Assembly (NCBI GenBank): GCA_029778535.1
Contig: JAKOQB010000013.1
Coordinates: 1-58,446 of the forward strand
DNA: 58,446 bases
DNA from: Pseudomonadota bacterium
GTDB taxonomy: Bacteria; Pseudomonadota; Gammaproteobacteria; Burkholderiales; Burkholderiaceae_F
Direction of reading: 5' to 3'
The position numbers and the translations under genes were made by a program. The notes under the pieces were generated by a model. That model made no database searches and was not told the origin of the DNA. It saw only the letters and a program-made list of their open reading frames with translations. Shown in pieces: positions 1 to 9,035 of this stretch (the first letter of the stretch is position 1; every line of letters starts with the position of its first letter).

Positions 1-409
1 CGCTCAGCGGCCAGTTCGGGTTCAGCGTTCCGTCGTCGCGCACGAGGCGCCAGATCGGCCAGCGCGGCTTGCGGCGGCGGGCGATGTCCTCGCTCACGGC
101 GCCGGCGACGATCGCGGCGAAGATGCCGGTCGTCATCGGGCAGGTGCGATCGGCCTTGAAGCGCTTGGCGAGGCTCGCGCGCAGTTCGGACAACGTGAGC
201 ACCTTGCCGCGCGCGACGCGCGCGACCTCCTCCGCGACCAGCAGCGGCGTCGGGATCAGCAACTGATCTCCGTGTCGTGGATCACGCACCACGCGCGGCT
301 GCAGCTCGGGGCGCAGCTTCATTTCCCAGCCTGAGCCGCTGCGCGCCATTGCCCTGCGCGTGCCCGCCGCTCTCGTCTTCTTGTTGCTGGTCCGCGCTGC
401 GAGCGTCAT
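1..409 (-). CDS. MGMT-family (alkyltransferase-like) protein, partial at left edge
   Basis: This reading frame starts at the ATG at 409 and runs off the left edge, so only the first 136 codons are visible and the C-terminus is missing. The product is basic at its N-terminus. It contains PTPLLVAEEVARVARGKV, then LSELRASLAKRFKADRTCPMT with a single Cys in TCPMTTGIF, then WRLVRDDGTLNPNWP. I recognise this layout (a TCPxTTGIF motif followed by WRxxRxDGxLNP) from proteins annotated as MGMT family, which are distant relatives of methylated-DNA cysteine methyltransferases. The family name comes from memory of similar sequences. DNA repair activity is not shown by the sequence, and the canonical PCHR active site is not visible in this part. 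The coding call itself is firm because frame, codon use and motif agree. Confidence 0.6.
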   Translation of the reverse strand, partial: MTLAARTSNKKTRAAGTRRAMARSGSGWEMKLRPELQPRVVRDPRHGDQLLIPTPLLVAEEVARVARGKVLTLSELRASLAKRFKADRTCPMTTGIFAAIVAGAVSEDIARRRKPRWPIWRLVRDDGTLNPNWPLS

Positions 410-510
410 GGGCGCAAGCTAACGCCGCGCGCTGATCGCCACGCTGACCTAACGCAAACGCCGGTGCACGCGCACGGCGTCGGCTTGGCCGTCCGCAAAC
501 AAGATCACAT

Positions 511-1731
511 TCAATACGTGTGCAGCTCGGCCGGCAGTCCCGCGTCGCGCAGCGCGCGCAGGATTTCCTCGATGTGTTCCGGTCCCCGTGTCTGCAGCAC
601 CATCTCGAGCTGCGCGTTCTGCGCCGGCAGCGTGGTGAACGCGCGCTGGTGCTCGACCTCCTCGATGTTGGCGCCGGTCGCGCCGACGATGGTCGCCGCG
701 CGCGCCAGCTCCCCGGGCACGTCGCGCGTGGCCACCCGGATGCGCGCCAGTCGCCCCGCGCGCACCATGCCGCGCTCGATGATGTCGGCCAGCACCATCG
801 GGTCGATGTTGCCTCCGCTCAGCACCAGGCCGACCCTCCTGCCGGCGAAGCGCTGCGGATGCCGGATCAGCGCCGCCAGCGGCGCCGCGCCGGCGCCCTC
901 GACCACCGTCTTCTCGATCTCCAGCAGCAGCACGATCGCGTGCTCGATGTCGCCCTCTGACACCAGCACGATGTCGTCGACCGTGCGCCGCACGATCTCG
1001 CGCGTGATGAGCCCCGGGGACTTGACCGCGATCCCCTCGGCCAGCGACGCGTTGGCGCACGGCATCTCGATGCCCTTGAACAGCGCGTACATCGCCGGGA
1101 AGTGCTCGGTCTGCACGCCGATCACCTCGATCCCGGGCTTGAGCGCGCGCGCCGCGATCGCCACGCCGCTCGCGAGTCCGCCGCCACCGATCGCCATGCA
1201 CAGGCAGTCGAGCTGCGGCTGCGCGGCAAGCATCTCCAGCCCGATCGTTCCCTGCCCCGCGATCACCGCGGCATCGTCGTAGGGGTGCACCAGCGTCAGC
1301 CCGCGCGCGGCCGCGACCGCGAGCGCCTCCTCGCGCGCCTCGTCGAACGTGTCGCCGCGCAGGATGATCTCCGCGCCGAAGCCGCGCGTGCGCTCGACCT
1401 TGACCATCGGCGTGAAGCGCGGCATCACGATCACCGCCGGCACGCCCATGCGCTGCGCGTGATACGCCACGCCCTGCGCGTGATTGCCGGCGGAAACCGC
1501 GATCACGCCGCGCCGCTTCTGTTCGGCATCGAGCTGGGCGAGCCGGTTCAGCGCGCCGCGCTCCTTGAAGCTGGCGGTGAACTGCAGGTTCTCGAACTTC
1601 AGGTAGACGTCGGCGCCGGTGATCTGCGACAGCGTGCGCGAGTGCAGGCACGGCGTGTTCTCGATCTGGCCGCGCAGCCGCTCGGCGGCGGCGCGGATGT
1701 CGTCGATCGTCACGGGGTCGGTGGCGGGCAT
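511..1731 (-). CDS. ilvA: threonine ammonia-lyase, PLP-dependent, with C-terminal ACT domain
   Basis: Deaminates threonine to 2-oxobutanoate, either as the first step of isoleucine synthesis or for threonine breakdown. The 406-residue product has the fold-type II PLP layout: the Schiff-base lysine in SFKERGALNRL near residue 55, the phosphate-binding loop GGGGLASG near residue 180, and the ligand SGGNIDP near residue 310. A C-terminal segment of about 75 residues (RIRVATRDVPGELARAATIV onward) fits a single ACT regulatory domain. This is the roughly 400-residue IlvA/TdcB form rather than the 500-residue enzyme with two ACT domains. I chose the ATG at 1731 because it gives the family's usual N-terminus; the frame stays open far upstream but is not protein-like there. 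The gene is divergent from the ABC ATPase gene, with 55 bases between the starts. Confidence 0.93.
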   Translation of the reverse strand: MPATDPVTIDDIRAAAERLRGQIENTPCLHSRTLSQITGADVYLKFENLQFTASFKERGALNRLAQLDAEQKRRGVIAVSAGNHAQGVAYHAQRMGVPAVIVMPRFTPMVKVERTRGFGAEIILRGDTFDEAREEALAVAAARGLTLVHPYDDAAVIAGQGTIGLEMLAAQPQLDCLCMAIGGGGLASGVAIAARALKPGIEVIGVQTEHFPAMYALFKGIEMPCANASLAEGIAVKSPGLITREIVRRTVDDIVLVSEGDIEHAIVLLLEIEKTVVEGAGAAPLAALIRHPQRFAGRRVGLVLSGGNIDPMVLADIIERGMVRAGRLARIRVATRDVPGELARAATIVGATGANIEEVEHQRAFTTLPAQNAQLEMVLQTRGPEHIEEILRALRDAGLPAELHTY

Positions 1732-1773
1732 CGGGCGATTGTAGTGATGGGCGAACCATGAGGGCGCTCTCCG

Positions 1774-1779
1774 TACAAT
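1774..1779 (+). promoter_or_regulatory. putative -10 box just upstream of the ABC ATPase start
   Basis: TACAAT ends 7 bases before the ATG at 1787. No Shine-Dalgarno sequence lies between them. If used, transcription would begin at or next to the A of the start codon, giving a leaderless message. I see no good -35 hexamer at 16 to 18 bases spacing, so this rests on the -10 alone. Confidence 0.35.
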
Positions 1780-1786
1780 CGGCCCG

Positions 1787-2443
1787 ATGCTGGTGCTCTC
1801 CAACGTTCGCAAGCGCTTTGGCGCCCGCACGATTCTCGACGGCGTCGATCTGCAGGCCAGCGCGGGCGAGTACGTGGCGATCATCGGCGAATCGGGTTCC
1901 GGCAAGTCGACGCTGCTGAACCTGATCGCGGGGCTCGATCTGCCCGACGCGGGCCGCATCGACATCGAAAACCAGTCGCTTTCCGAGCTGTCCGACGACG
2001 CGCGCACACGGCTGCGTCGCAGCCGCATCGGCTTCGTGTTCCAGGCGTTTCACATTCTTCCGCACATGACGGTCGCGCAGAACGTCGAGCTGCCGCTGGT
2101 GCTGCTCGGCGTGCCGCCGGACGAGCGCGGCGCGCGCGTGCGCGAGCTGATCGCCGCGGTCGGGCTCGCCGGGCGCGAGCAGTCGCCGCCGCGCGAACTG
2201 TCGGGCGGCGAACTGCAGCGCGTGGCGCTGGCGCGCGCGCTGGTGCATCGGCCCGCGCTGGTGCTGGCCGACGAGCCGACCGGCAACCTCGATCCCGATA
2301 CCGCCGACACCGTGCTCGCGCTGATCGCCGGCACGGTCCGCGGCCGCGGCGCGACCGGAGTGCTGGTCACGCACTCGCTGCACGCGGCGCGCACGGCCGA
2401 CCGCGTGCTGCGGCTCGAGCACGGGCGACTGCTGCCGGCATAG
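1787..2443 (+). CDS. ABC transporter ATP-binding protein, LolD/MacB type
   Basis: Nucleotide-binding subunit of a type VII (FtsX-like) ABC system. The 218-residue protein shows Walker A GESGSGKST (34-42), Q-loop Q86, signature LSGGE (138-142), Walker B LVLADEPTGNLD (158-169) and a switch histidine in VTHS. The GES-GSGKST variant and the PTGNLD ending are typical of LolD/MacB/FtsE ATPases. The natural membrane partner is the FtsX permease at 5111, and the AttH-like protein at 7753 completes the set. A P-type ATPase gene lies between ATPase and permease. The start has no Shine-Dalgarno sequence and follows a TACAAT box closely. The substrate is unknown; export of a lipid or hydrophobic compound, or mechanotransmission, is possible. 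Confidence 0.9.
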   Translation: MLVLSNVRKRFGARTILDGVDLQASAGEYVAIIGESGSGKSTLLNLIAGLDLPDAGRIDIENQSLSELSDDARTRLRRSRIGFVFQAFHILPHMTVAQNVELPLVLLGVPPDERGARVRELIAAVGLAGREQSPPRELSGGELQRVALARALVHRPALVLADEPTGNLDPDTADTVLALIAGTVRGRGATGVLVTHSLHAARTADRVLRLEHGRLLPA

Positions 2444-2496
2444 CGAACCCGCGCTGGATCAAGCGCACGCGTGGCGGCGCGGGTAGCCTCGGGCCC

Positions 2497-5025
2497 ATGG
2501 AACCGATGCCCCCCGCGTGGTCGCGTGCCGAACCGGATCTGCTCGCGCAACTGAGCAGCAGCGCGACGGGACTATCGGCCGCCGAAGCCGTGCGACGGCT
2601 CGCGCGTGACGGGCCAAACGAACTGAAGCCCGCGCCGCGCACCGCCGTGCTGCACACGCTGGCGGCGCAGTTCAAGAGCCCGCTGGTGCTGATCCTGGTG
2701 TTCGCCGCCGGCGTATCGGTGCTGACGCGCGACTGGCTCGATGCGCTGATCGTGCTCACGATCATCGCCGCCAGCGCGCTGTTGAGTTTCACGCAGGAAT
2801 ACCGCGCCGGTCGCGCGGTCGAGCGGCTGCTGGCGCGCATCACGCTGCGCGCGACCGTGTTGCGCGACGGCGCGCGCATCAGCGTACCCGCGCGCGAGAT
2901 CGTGCGCGGCGACATCCTACTGCTGTCCGCCGGCAGCCTGATTCCGGCCGACGGCCGCGTGCTCGCGGCGAGCGACTTTTTCGTCAACCAGGCGGTGCTG
3001 ACGGGCGAGACGTTCCCGGTCGAAAAGCACCCTGGGATCGTCACGGATGGCGCAACGCTGGCCGCGCGCACGAACTTCGTGTTCACGGGCACCAACGTGC
3101 GCAGCGGCACCGCGCAGGTGCTAGTCACCGCGACCGGATCCGCGACCGAGTACGGCCGCATCGCGGCGTCGCTGGCGCTGCGCGCTCCCGAGACCGAGTT
3201 CGAGCGCGGCATCCGCCACTTCGGCAACCTGCTGACGCAGGTGATGACCCTGCTGGTGCTGGCGATCTTTGCCGCCAATGTCGCGTACCAGCGGCCGTGG
3301 AACGAATCGCTGCTGTTCGCGGTGGCGCTCGCGGTGGGGCTGGCGCCCGAGCTGCTCCCGGCGATCATCAGCATCACGCTGGCGCGCGGCGCGCAGCGGA
3401 TGGCGCGCGCCGGCGTGATCGTGCGGCGGCTGGCCGCGATCGAGAACTTCGGCTCGATGGACGTGCTCGCCACCGACAAGACGGGCACGCTGACGCTCGG
3501 CGTGATCCGCCTCGACGGCGCGCTCGACGCCGACGGCAACCCGTCGGAAGGCGTGCTCGAACTGGCGTGGCTCAATGCGCGCCTGCAGACGGGGCTCGCG
3601 AATCCGCTCGACGAGGCGATCGTCGCCACCGGCGTGCGCGATGTCTCGCGCTGGACAAAGACCGAGGAGATCCCGTACGACTTCGTACGCAAGCGCATGA
3701 CGGTCGCCGTGCGCGCTGCGCAGGCCGCCGACGACCTGCTGATCACCAAGGGTGCGCTCGAACCGACGCTCGAAATCTGCTCGCGGCTGCGCCGTGGCGG
3801 TGCGACGTGCGCGCTCGACGCTGCGGTCCGCGCGGAACTGATCCGGCGCGCGGAAGCCTGGGCCGATCAGGGGTTCCGCGTGCTTGCGGTCGCCAGCCGC
3901 GAGATGCCCGAGCGCACCGCCTACACGGTCGCGGACGAGACCGACCTCGTGTTCGAAGGCTTTCTGCTGTTCTTCGATCCGCCCAAGCCCGATGCGGCCG
4001 ACGCGATCGAGGACTTGAAGCGCCTCGGTGTCGAACTGAAGATCATCACCGGCGACAGCCATCGCGTCGCACAGCACGTCGCCGCCGCGGTCGATCTTCC
4101 CGCCGATGCGGTCGTCACCGGCGCGCAGATGGATCGCCTGCACGACGAGGCGCTGTGGCAGCTCGCCGAGCGAACGACGATCTTCGCCGAGGTCGATCCG
4201 AACCAGAAGGAACGCATCATCACCGCGCTGCGCCGCACCGGCCACGTGGTCGGCTATCTCGGCGACGGCATCAACGACGCACCCGCTCTGCACGCGGCCG
4301 ATGTCGGCGTGTCGGTCGACACCGCGGTCGACGTCGCCAAGGAGACGGCGGATTTCGTGCTGCTCGAGCACAGCCTGACGGTGCTGCGCCAGGGCATCGA
4401 GGAAGGCCGCAGCGTGTTCGCCAATACGCTGAAGTACGTGTACACGACCACCAGCGCGAACTTCGGCAACATGCTGTCGATGGCGGGGCTGTCGCTGCTG
4501 CTGCCGTTCCTGCCGCTGCTGCCCAAGCAGATCCTGCTGAACAACTTCCTGTCCGACGTGCCGGCGATGGCGATCGCCGGCGACCGCGTCGATGACAAGT
4601 TGGTCGCGCGTCCGCGCCGGTGGCGCGTTGCGCACATCCGCAACTTCATGCTGGCTTTTGGTCTGATCAGCTCGCTGTTCGACGTGCTGACCTTCTTCGT
4701 GCTGCTGGTCGTGCTGCGCTCGGCAGAGGAAGAATTTCGTACCGCGTGGTTCGTCGAGTCGCTGCTGACGGAACTCGCGATCCTGCTCGTCGTGCGCACG
4801 CATCGGCCACTGATTCGAAGCAGACCGAGCCGCGCGCTGCTGGGGTCGACGGTCGGCGTGGCCGTTCTGGCCTTCGCACTTCCGTACCTGCCGCTGCTGG
4901 CGCCGATGTTCGGCTTCGTTGCGCTGCCGCCGCTGCTGCTGGCGACGCTGATCGCGATCACGCTGGCTTACGTCGTCGTGAACGAGACCGCCAAGCGCGC
5001 GTTCCAGCGGCAGTTCGGGTTCTGA
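2497..5025 (+). CDS. P-type ATPase, magnesium-translocating (P3B, MgtA-like) type
   Basis: Predicted inner-membrane cation pump. The 842-residue protein has the actuator TGE (169-171), the phosphorylation motif DKTGTLT with D327, and the hinge GDGINDAP (589-596). The membrane motif VGLAPELLP followed by ITLARGA, and the late segment LLNNFLSDVPAMAI, resemble MgtA/MgtB Mg2+ importers rather than Ca2+ (P2) or heavy-metal (P1B) pumps. No N-terminal metal-binding CXXC domain is present. The MgtA assignment is by motif resemblance; the ion has not been shown. The ATG at 2497 has no clear Shine-Dalgarno sequence, and the ATG at 2506 is an alternative. The gene sits between the ATPase and permease genes of an ABC system, in the same orientation, 53 bases after the former. 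Confidence 0.88.
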   Translation: MEPMPPAWSRAEPDLLAQLSSSATGLSAAEAVRRLARDGPNELKPAPRTAVLHTLAAQFKSPLVLILVFAAGVSVLTRDWLDALIVLTIIAASALLSFTQEYRAGRAVERLLARITLRATVLRDGARISVPAREIVRGDILLLSAGSLIPADGRVLAASDFFVNQAVLTGETFPVEKHPGIVTDGATLAARTNFVFTGTNVRSGTAQVLVTATGSATEYGRIAASLALRAPETEFERGIRHFGNLLTQVMTLLVLAIFAANVAYQRPWNESLLFAVALAVGLAPELLPAIISITLARGAQRMARAGVIVRRLAAIENFGSMDVLATDKTGTLTLGVIRLDGALDADGNPSEGVLELAWLNARLQTGLANPLDEAIVATGVRDVSRWTKTEEIPYDFVRKRMTVAVRAAQAADDLLITKGALEPTLEICSRLRRGGATCALDAAVRAELIRRAEAWADQGFRVLAVASREMPERTAYTVADETDLVFEGFLLFFDPPKPDAADAIEDLKRLGVELKIITGDSHRVAQHVAAAVDLPADAVVTGAQMDRLHDEALWQLAERTTIFAEVDPNQKERIITALRRTGHVVGYLGDGINDAPALHAADVGVSVDTAVDVAKETADFVLLEHSLTVLRQGIEEGRSVFANTLKYVYTTTSANFGNMLSMAGLSLLLPFLPLLPKQILLNNFLSDVPAMAIAGDRVDDKLVARPRRWRVAHIRNFMLAFGLISSLFDVLTFFVLLVVLRSAEEEFRTAWFVESLLTELAILLVVRTHRPLIRSRPSRALLGSTVGVAVLAFALPYLPLLAPMFGFVALPPLLLATLIAITLAYVVVNETAKRAFQRQFGF

Positions 5026-5098
5026 AAGTCCGGATTGCGCTCGCCCTGAGCCGTTGCCGGAGCGGGCTTCGAAATCTCGACGGCCTTTATCGCCCCTC

Positions 5099-5104
5099 TA
5101 CACT
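5099..5104 (+). promoter_or_regulatory. putative -10 box upstream of the FtsX-type permease
   Basis: TACACT ends 6 bases before the ATG at 5111, with no Shine-Dalgarno sequence in between. It could give the permease its own leaderless transcript, separate from the P-type ATPase gene. I see no convincing -35 element. Confidence 0.3.
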
Positions 5105-5110
5105 GCCACC

Positions 5111-7648
5111 ATGAACTGGCTCCTCGCGCATGTGATCGGCGGCTACGCGCGCGCGCATCCGTTGCGCGCGCTCGTGCAGGTGATCGCGATCGCGGTCGGC
5201 GTGGCGCTCGGCTTCGCGGTGAACCTGATCAACAGTTCGGCGCTGGCGGAGTTCTCGTCGGCGCTGCGGCAGGTCAGCGGCCAGGCCGACGCGTCGATCG
5301 TCGGCCCGCCGGGCGCCAGCGGCGGCTTCGACGAGCGGCTGTTCGCGCGCGTCGCCGCCGACCCGCGCGTCGAAATCGCCGCCCCGATGCTCACGCTCGA
5401 CGTGGCGCTCGCCGAACCGCAGCGCCTGCGCGGCAGGACGCTGACGATCGCCGGCGTCGACATCTTTCGCGCCGCCGCGCTCGCGCCGCAGTGGATCGGC
5501 GTGCCCGACCAGGACGATCGCTACGCGCTGCTCGGCGACGGCCTGTACCTGTCGCCGGCTGCGCTCCAGACGCTGCAGCTTGCGGTCGGCGATTCGATCG
5601 GCGCGCTGATCGACGGCCGCATCGTTCCCCTGCGCATCGCCGGTCGCCTGCCCGCCGCGCGCGCCGGCGCGGTCGCCGCCGCGATGGACCTCGGGTTCGC
5701 GCAGTGGAAGCTCGCGCAACTCGGCCCGCTGTCGCGCATCGATCTGAAGCTCGCGCCGGGCGCCGACCTTGCTCAGCTCGCGCAGGACTGGCGGCTTCCC
5801 GCCGGCGCGTCGCTGCAGCCGGCCGACGAGGCCGCACTGCGCGTATCGAACCTGTCGCGCGCGTATCGCGTGAACCTGAACGTGCTCGCGCTGGTGGCGC
5901 TGTTCACCGGCGCGTTCCTCGTCTACTCGCTGCAGTCGCAGGCGGCGCTGGCGCGGCGCGCGCAGCTCGCGTTCCTGCGCGTCGCCGGCGCCACGCGCGG
6001 CGAAGTGGAATGGCTGCTGGTGCTCGAAGCCGCCGCGCTCGGCGTGATCGGCGCGGCGCTCGGGATCGCGCTCGGCACGCTGATCGCGTCGGTCGCGCTC
6101 GAGCTGCTGGGCGGCGATCTCGGCAGCGGCTACTTCAGCGGCACGCGGCCGCCGCTCGCGTTCGATCGGGTCAACGCGGCGGGATTCTTCGCGCTCGGCG
6201 TGGCGGCCGCGATCGTCGGCGGCTGGCTGCCGGCGCGCGACGCGGCGCGCGACACGCCCGCCCATGCATTGAAGTCCGGCTCGGGCCTCGACGCCGAGGC
6301 CAGGCGCGCGCGCGCGTGGCCCGGACTGGCGCTGCTCGCGCTCGCCGGCACGCTGCTGCTGGCGCCGCCGATCGCCGGCATCCCGGTCGCCGCGTATCTT
6401 TCGATCGCGCTGCTGCTGACCGCCGCGATCTTCATCAAGCCGCTGATCGCGCCGCGCGTGTTCGCGCCGCTCGCACGCCTGGCCTCGTACGCGAGCGCGG
6501 CGCACTGGCTCGCGACCACGCGGCTGGCGGCCGCGCCGCGCTTCGCTTCGATCGGCGCGGCGGGCGTCGTCGCGTCGTTCGCGCTGATGGTCGCCATGGC
6601 GACGATGGTCGCGAGCTTCCGCGCCTCGGTCGACGACTGGCTCACGCGCGTGCTGCCCGCGGACATCTACGTGCGCGCCGGTCCGCTCACCGCAAACGGC
6701 GTCACCGTGGCGTTCAGCCCCGCCGACCTGGAACGGCTGCGCGCAGAGCCGCAGGTCGCGCGCGTGCAGTTCACGCGCACCGTGCGCATCGTGCTCGATC
6801 CGGCGCGTGCGCCGGTGTCGCTGATCGCGCGCGAGATCGATCGCGCCGATCCCGCGCGCCAGCTGCCGCTGACCGGCCGCGCGCTCGCGTGGCGCGACGG
6901 CATGCCGCCGCCCGCATGGGTGACCGAGCCTATGGTCGACCTGTACGGCGCGCGCGTCGGCAGCACGATCGAGCTGCCGCTCGCCGGCCGCATGCACCGC
7001 TTCATCATTGCCGGCGTCTGGCGCGACTATGCGCGGCAGTTCGGCGCGATCGCGATCGAGTCGGCCGACTACGAGCGCCTGACCGGCGACACCGCGCGCA
7101 CGGAAGCGGCGCTGTGGCTGAAGCCCGGCGTTAGGGCGGCGACGGTGATCGGCGCATTGCAACCGCAGCTCGACGCGAAGACCGCCGAGTTTGCCGAGCC
7201 CGGCGAAATCCGCGCGGTCAGCCTGCGCATCTTCGATCGCAGCTTCGCGGTCACGTACGTTCTCGAGATCGCGGCGATCGTGATCGGGCTCACGGGCATC
7301 GCGGCGACATTCTCCGCGCAGGCGATCGCGCGCACGCGCGAGTTCGGCATGCTGCGCCACGTCGGCGTCACGCGCGGGCAGATCCTGGCGCTGCTGGCGA
7401 CCGAAGGGCTGCTGGTCACGCTGCTCGCGATCGCGATCGGGCTGGCGGCCGGACTTGCGGTCGCGTGGGTGCTGGTGGCGATCGTCAATCCGCAGTCGTT
7501 TCACTGGACGATGGATTTCCGGTTGCCTTTCATGCTGATCGCCGGCCTTGTCGCCACTCTGCTCGCGGCGGCTGCAGTGACCGCGGTCGTCGCGGGACGG
7601 CGCGCGATCGCGCCCTCGGCGATCCTCGCGGTGCGCGAGGACTGGTGA
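5111..7648 (+). CDS. ABC transporter permease, two FtsX domains
   Basis: Integral membrane subunit of the ABC system whose ATPase is at 1787. The 845-residue protein starts with an N-terminal membrane segment (ALVQVIAIAVGVALGFAVNL) and a large periplasmic domain. A first FtsX-type helix block follows (near residues 255-400, with RRAQLAFLRVAGATRGEVEWLL), then more helices, a second periplasmic domain, and a last block ending in RTREFGMLRHVGVTRGQILALL. The repeated RxxELxxLRxxGxTRxQ-like coupling motif is diagnostic of FtsX/MacB permeases, and the doubled arrangement matches AttF/AttG-like and YbbP-like transporters. I chose the ATG at 5111 because it directly precedes the first helix; the frame is open upstream to 5054. 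The AttH/CrtC-like gene follows. Confidence 0.9.
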   Translation: MNWLLAHVIGGYARAHPLRALVQVIAIAVGVALGFAVNLINSSALAEFSSALRQVSGQADASIVGPPGASGGFDERLFARVAADPRVEIAAPMLTLDVALAEPQRLRGRTLTIAGVDIFRAAALAPQWIGVPDQDDRYALLGDGLYLSPAALQTLQLAVGDSIGALIDGRIVPLRIAGRLPAARAGAVAAAMDLGFAQWKLAQLGPLSRIDLKLAPGADLAQLAQDWRLPAGASLQPADEAALRVSNLSRAYRVNLNVLALVALFTGAFLVYSLQSQAALARRAQLAFLRVAGATRGEVEWLLVLEAAALGVIGAALGIALGTLIASVALELLGGDLGSGYFSGTRPPLAFDRVNAAGFFALGVAAAIVGGWLPARDAARDTPAHALKSGSGLDAEARRARAWPGLALLALAGTLLLAPPIAGIPVAAYLSIALLLTAAIFIKPLIAPRVFAPLARLASYASAAHWLATTRLAAAPRFASIGAAGVVASFALMVAMATMVASFRASVDDWLTRVLPADIYVRAGPLTANGVTVAFSPADLERLRAEPQVARVQFTRTVRIVLDPARAPVSLIAREIDRADPARQLPLTGRALAWRDGMPPPAWVTEPMVDLYGARVGSTIELPLAGRMHRFIIAGVWRDYARQFGAIAIESADYERLTGDTARTEAALWLKPGVRAATVIGALQPQLDAKTAEFAEPGEIRAVSLRIFDRSFAVTYVLEIAAIVIGLTGIAATFSAQAIARTREFGMLRHVGVTRGQILALLATEGLLVTLLAIAIGLAAGLAVAWVLVAIVNPQSFHWTMDFRLPFMLIAGLVATLLAAAAVTAVVAGRRAIAPSAILAVREDW

Positions 7649-7660
7649 AGACCTCATCAA

Positions 7661-7728
7661 CCACAGAGGCAAAGAGAGACACAGAGGAAAGGCGAAATGA
7701 ACTTCTCTGTGCCTCCGTGCCTCTGTGG
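7661..7728. repeat. imperfect inverted repeat of the ACAGAGG type
   Basis: The arms CCACAGAGGCAAAGAGAGAC... (from 7661) and ...GCCTCCGTGCCTCTGTGG (to 7728) can form a hairpin with about 25-base arms and a loop of 15 to 20 bases. It lies in the 104-base gap between the permease and the AttH-like gene. Its base composition (A/G-rich left arm, T/C-rich right arm) is unlike the surrounding coding DNA, which suggests a mobile or dispersed palindromic element. No second copy is present in this window. Confidence 0.75.
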
Positions 7729-7752
7729 CTAGCCCGCCTTGTCGATCCCTGC

Positions 7753-8820
7753 ATGCGACGCCGCCAATTCCTGCTGACCGCGCTGCTCGCGAACTTGCCC
7801 GCGCGCGCGGCGGTCGAGTATCCGGCGGTCACGCCGCGGCCGCTCGTATTCCCGCGCGACCACGGCGCGCATCCGGACTTCCGCACCGAGTGGTGGTACC
7901 TGACCGGCTGGCTCGATGCAGCGACGCCCATCGGTTTCCAGGTCACGTTCTTCCGCACGCGCACCCCGATCGATCCCGCGAATCCGAGCCGCTTCGCCGC
8001 GCATCAGCTGGTGATCGCGCACGCGGCGATCGCGCAACCGGCGCGCGGCCATCTGCTGCACGACCAGCGCATCGCGCGCACCGGCTTCGGCATCGTGCGC
8101 GCAGCGGAGGATGACACCGACGTTGCACTCGGCCGCTGGACGCTCGCGCGCCGCGCCGCCGACGGCGCCTACCTTGGCAACGTTCCCGCGCGCGAATTCG
8201 CGCTGCGCTTCACCGCGCGGCCGACGCAGCCGCTGCTGCTTCAGGGCGAAGCCGGCTACTCGCGCAAGGGACCGCGGCCCGAGGAGGCGAGCTACTACTA
8301 CTCGCAGCCGCAGCTCGCGATGCAGGCCGAACTGACGCTGAACGACCGCACGCAATCGCTGCGCGGCAGCGCGTGGCTCGACCACGAATGGTCGACCACG
8401 CTGCTCGATCCGGACGCGGCCGGCTGGGACTGGATCGGCATGAACCTCGACGACGGCGGCGCGCTGACCGCGTTCCGGATCCGCCGCAAGGACGGCGGTT
8501 CGCCGCTATACGCATACGCGTCGCTGCGCGCCGATGGCGCCGCGCCGGTGCGAACCTTCGCGCCCGCCGAGGTTCGCTTCGAAACGCTGTCGCGCTGGGA
8601 ATCGCCGCGTACCCGGGCCGTGTATGCGGTCGCGCAACGTATCACAGTCGGCGAACGCGTGTTCGAAACGCGCCCGCTCTTTCCCGACCAGGAACTCGAC
8701 TCGCGCGCGACCACCGGCGCGGTGTACTGGGAAGGCGCGAGCACGCTGCTGCAGGAAGGTCGCGCAATCGGGCGCGGATATCTCGAAATGACCGGGTACG
8801 TGACGCCGATCGTGCTGTAG
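7753..8820 (+). CDS. AttH/CrtC-like lipocalin-domain protein (carotenoid 1,2-hydratase family)
   Basis: Exported protein of 355 residues. The N-terminus MRRRQFLLTALLANLPARA looks like a signal peptide, possibly Tat-type (RRxFL), cleaved after ARA. The mature part has HPDFRTEWWYLTGWL and LDHEWSTTLLDPDAAGWDWIG, both hallmarks of the AttH/CrtC superfamily of double lipocalin-like barrels. Members named carotenoid hydratase include CrtC, but most are found beside FtsX-type ABC transporters, as here, and no carotenoid genes are in the window. I infer a role with the ABC system, for instance binding its hydrophobic substrate in the periplasm. The frame is open upstream to 7465, but that part overlaps the permease gene and the inverted repeat, so ATG 7753 is the start. 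Confidence 0.87.
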   Translation: MRRRQFLLTALLANLPARAAVEYPAVTPRPLVFPRDHGAHPDFRTEWWYLTGWLDAATPIGFQVTFFRTRTPIDPANPSRFAAHQLVIAHAAIAQPARGHLLHDQRIARTGFGIVRAAEDDTDVALGRWTLARRAADGAYLGNVPAREFALRFTARPTQPLLLQGEAGYSRKGPRPEEASYYYSQPQLAMQAELTLNDRTQSLRGSAWLDHEWSTTLLDPDAAGWDWIGMNLDDGGALTAFRIRRKDGGSPLYAYASLRADGAAPVRTFAPAEVRFETLSRWESPRTRAVYAVAQRITVGERVFETRPLFPDQELDSRATTGAVYWEGASTLLQEGRAIGRGYLEMTGYVTPIVL

Positions 8821-9035
8821 CGCGAGGACCCGACAAGCGTTGCGCATGTGCGGTCCACTTCGCGCCGCGCCCGGCTGCGCTGCGCGCGACGGGTCCAATG
8901 GTGGGAGCGCCGCCGCTGCTCGCGCGCTGCGCTCGTGCGTACCCGCGCGACCAGATCGCGCCCGGCGCGTCGCGCGCAGGCAGTCGCTGCGCGCCTCGCG
9001 TAGCATCTCGCTCTCCTGTTCGGATCGAGGACTGC

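Noticed and set aside
7753..8820. Carotenoid synthesis locus
   Set aside because: The AttH/CrtC-like protein belongs to the carotenoid hydratase superfamily, but no phytoene synthase, desaturase or other crt gene is nearby and the context is an ABC system.
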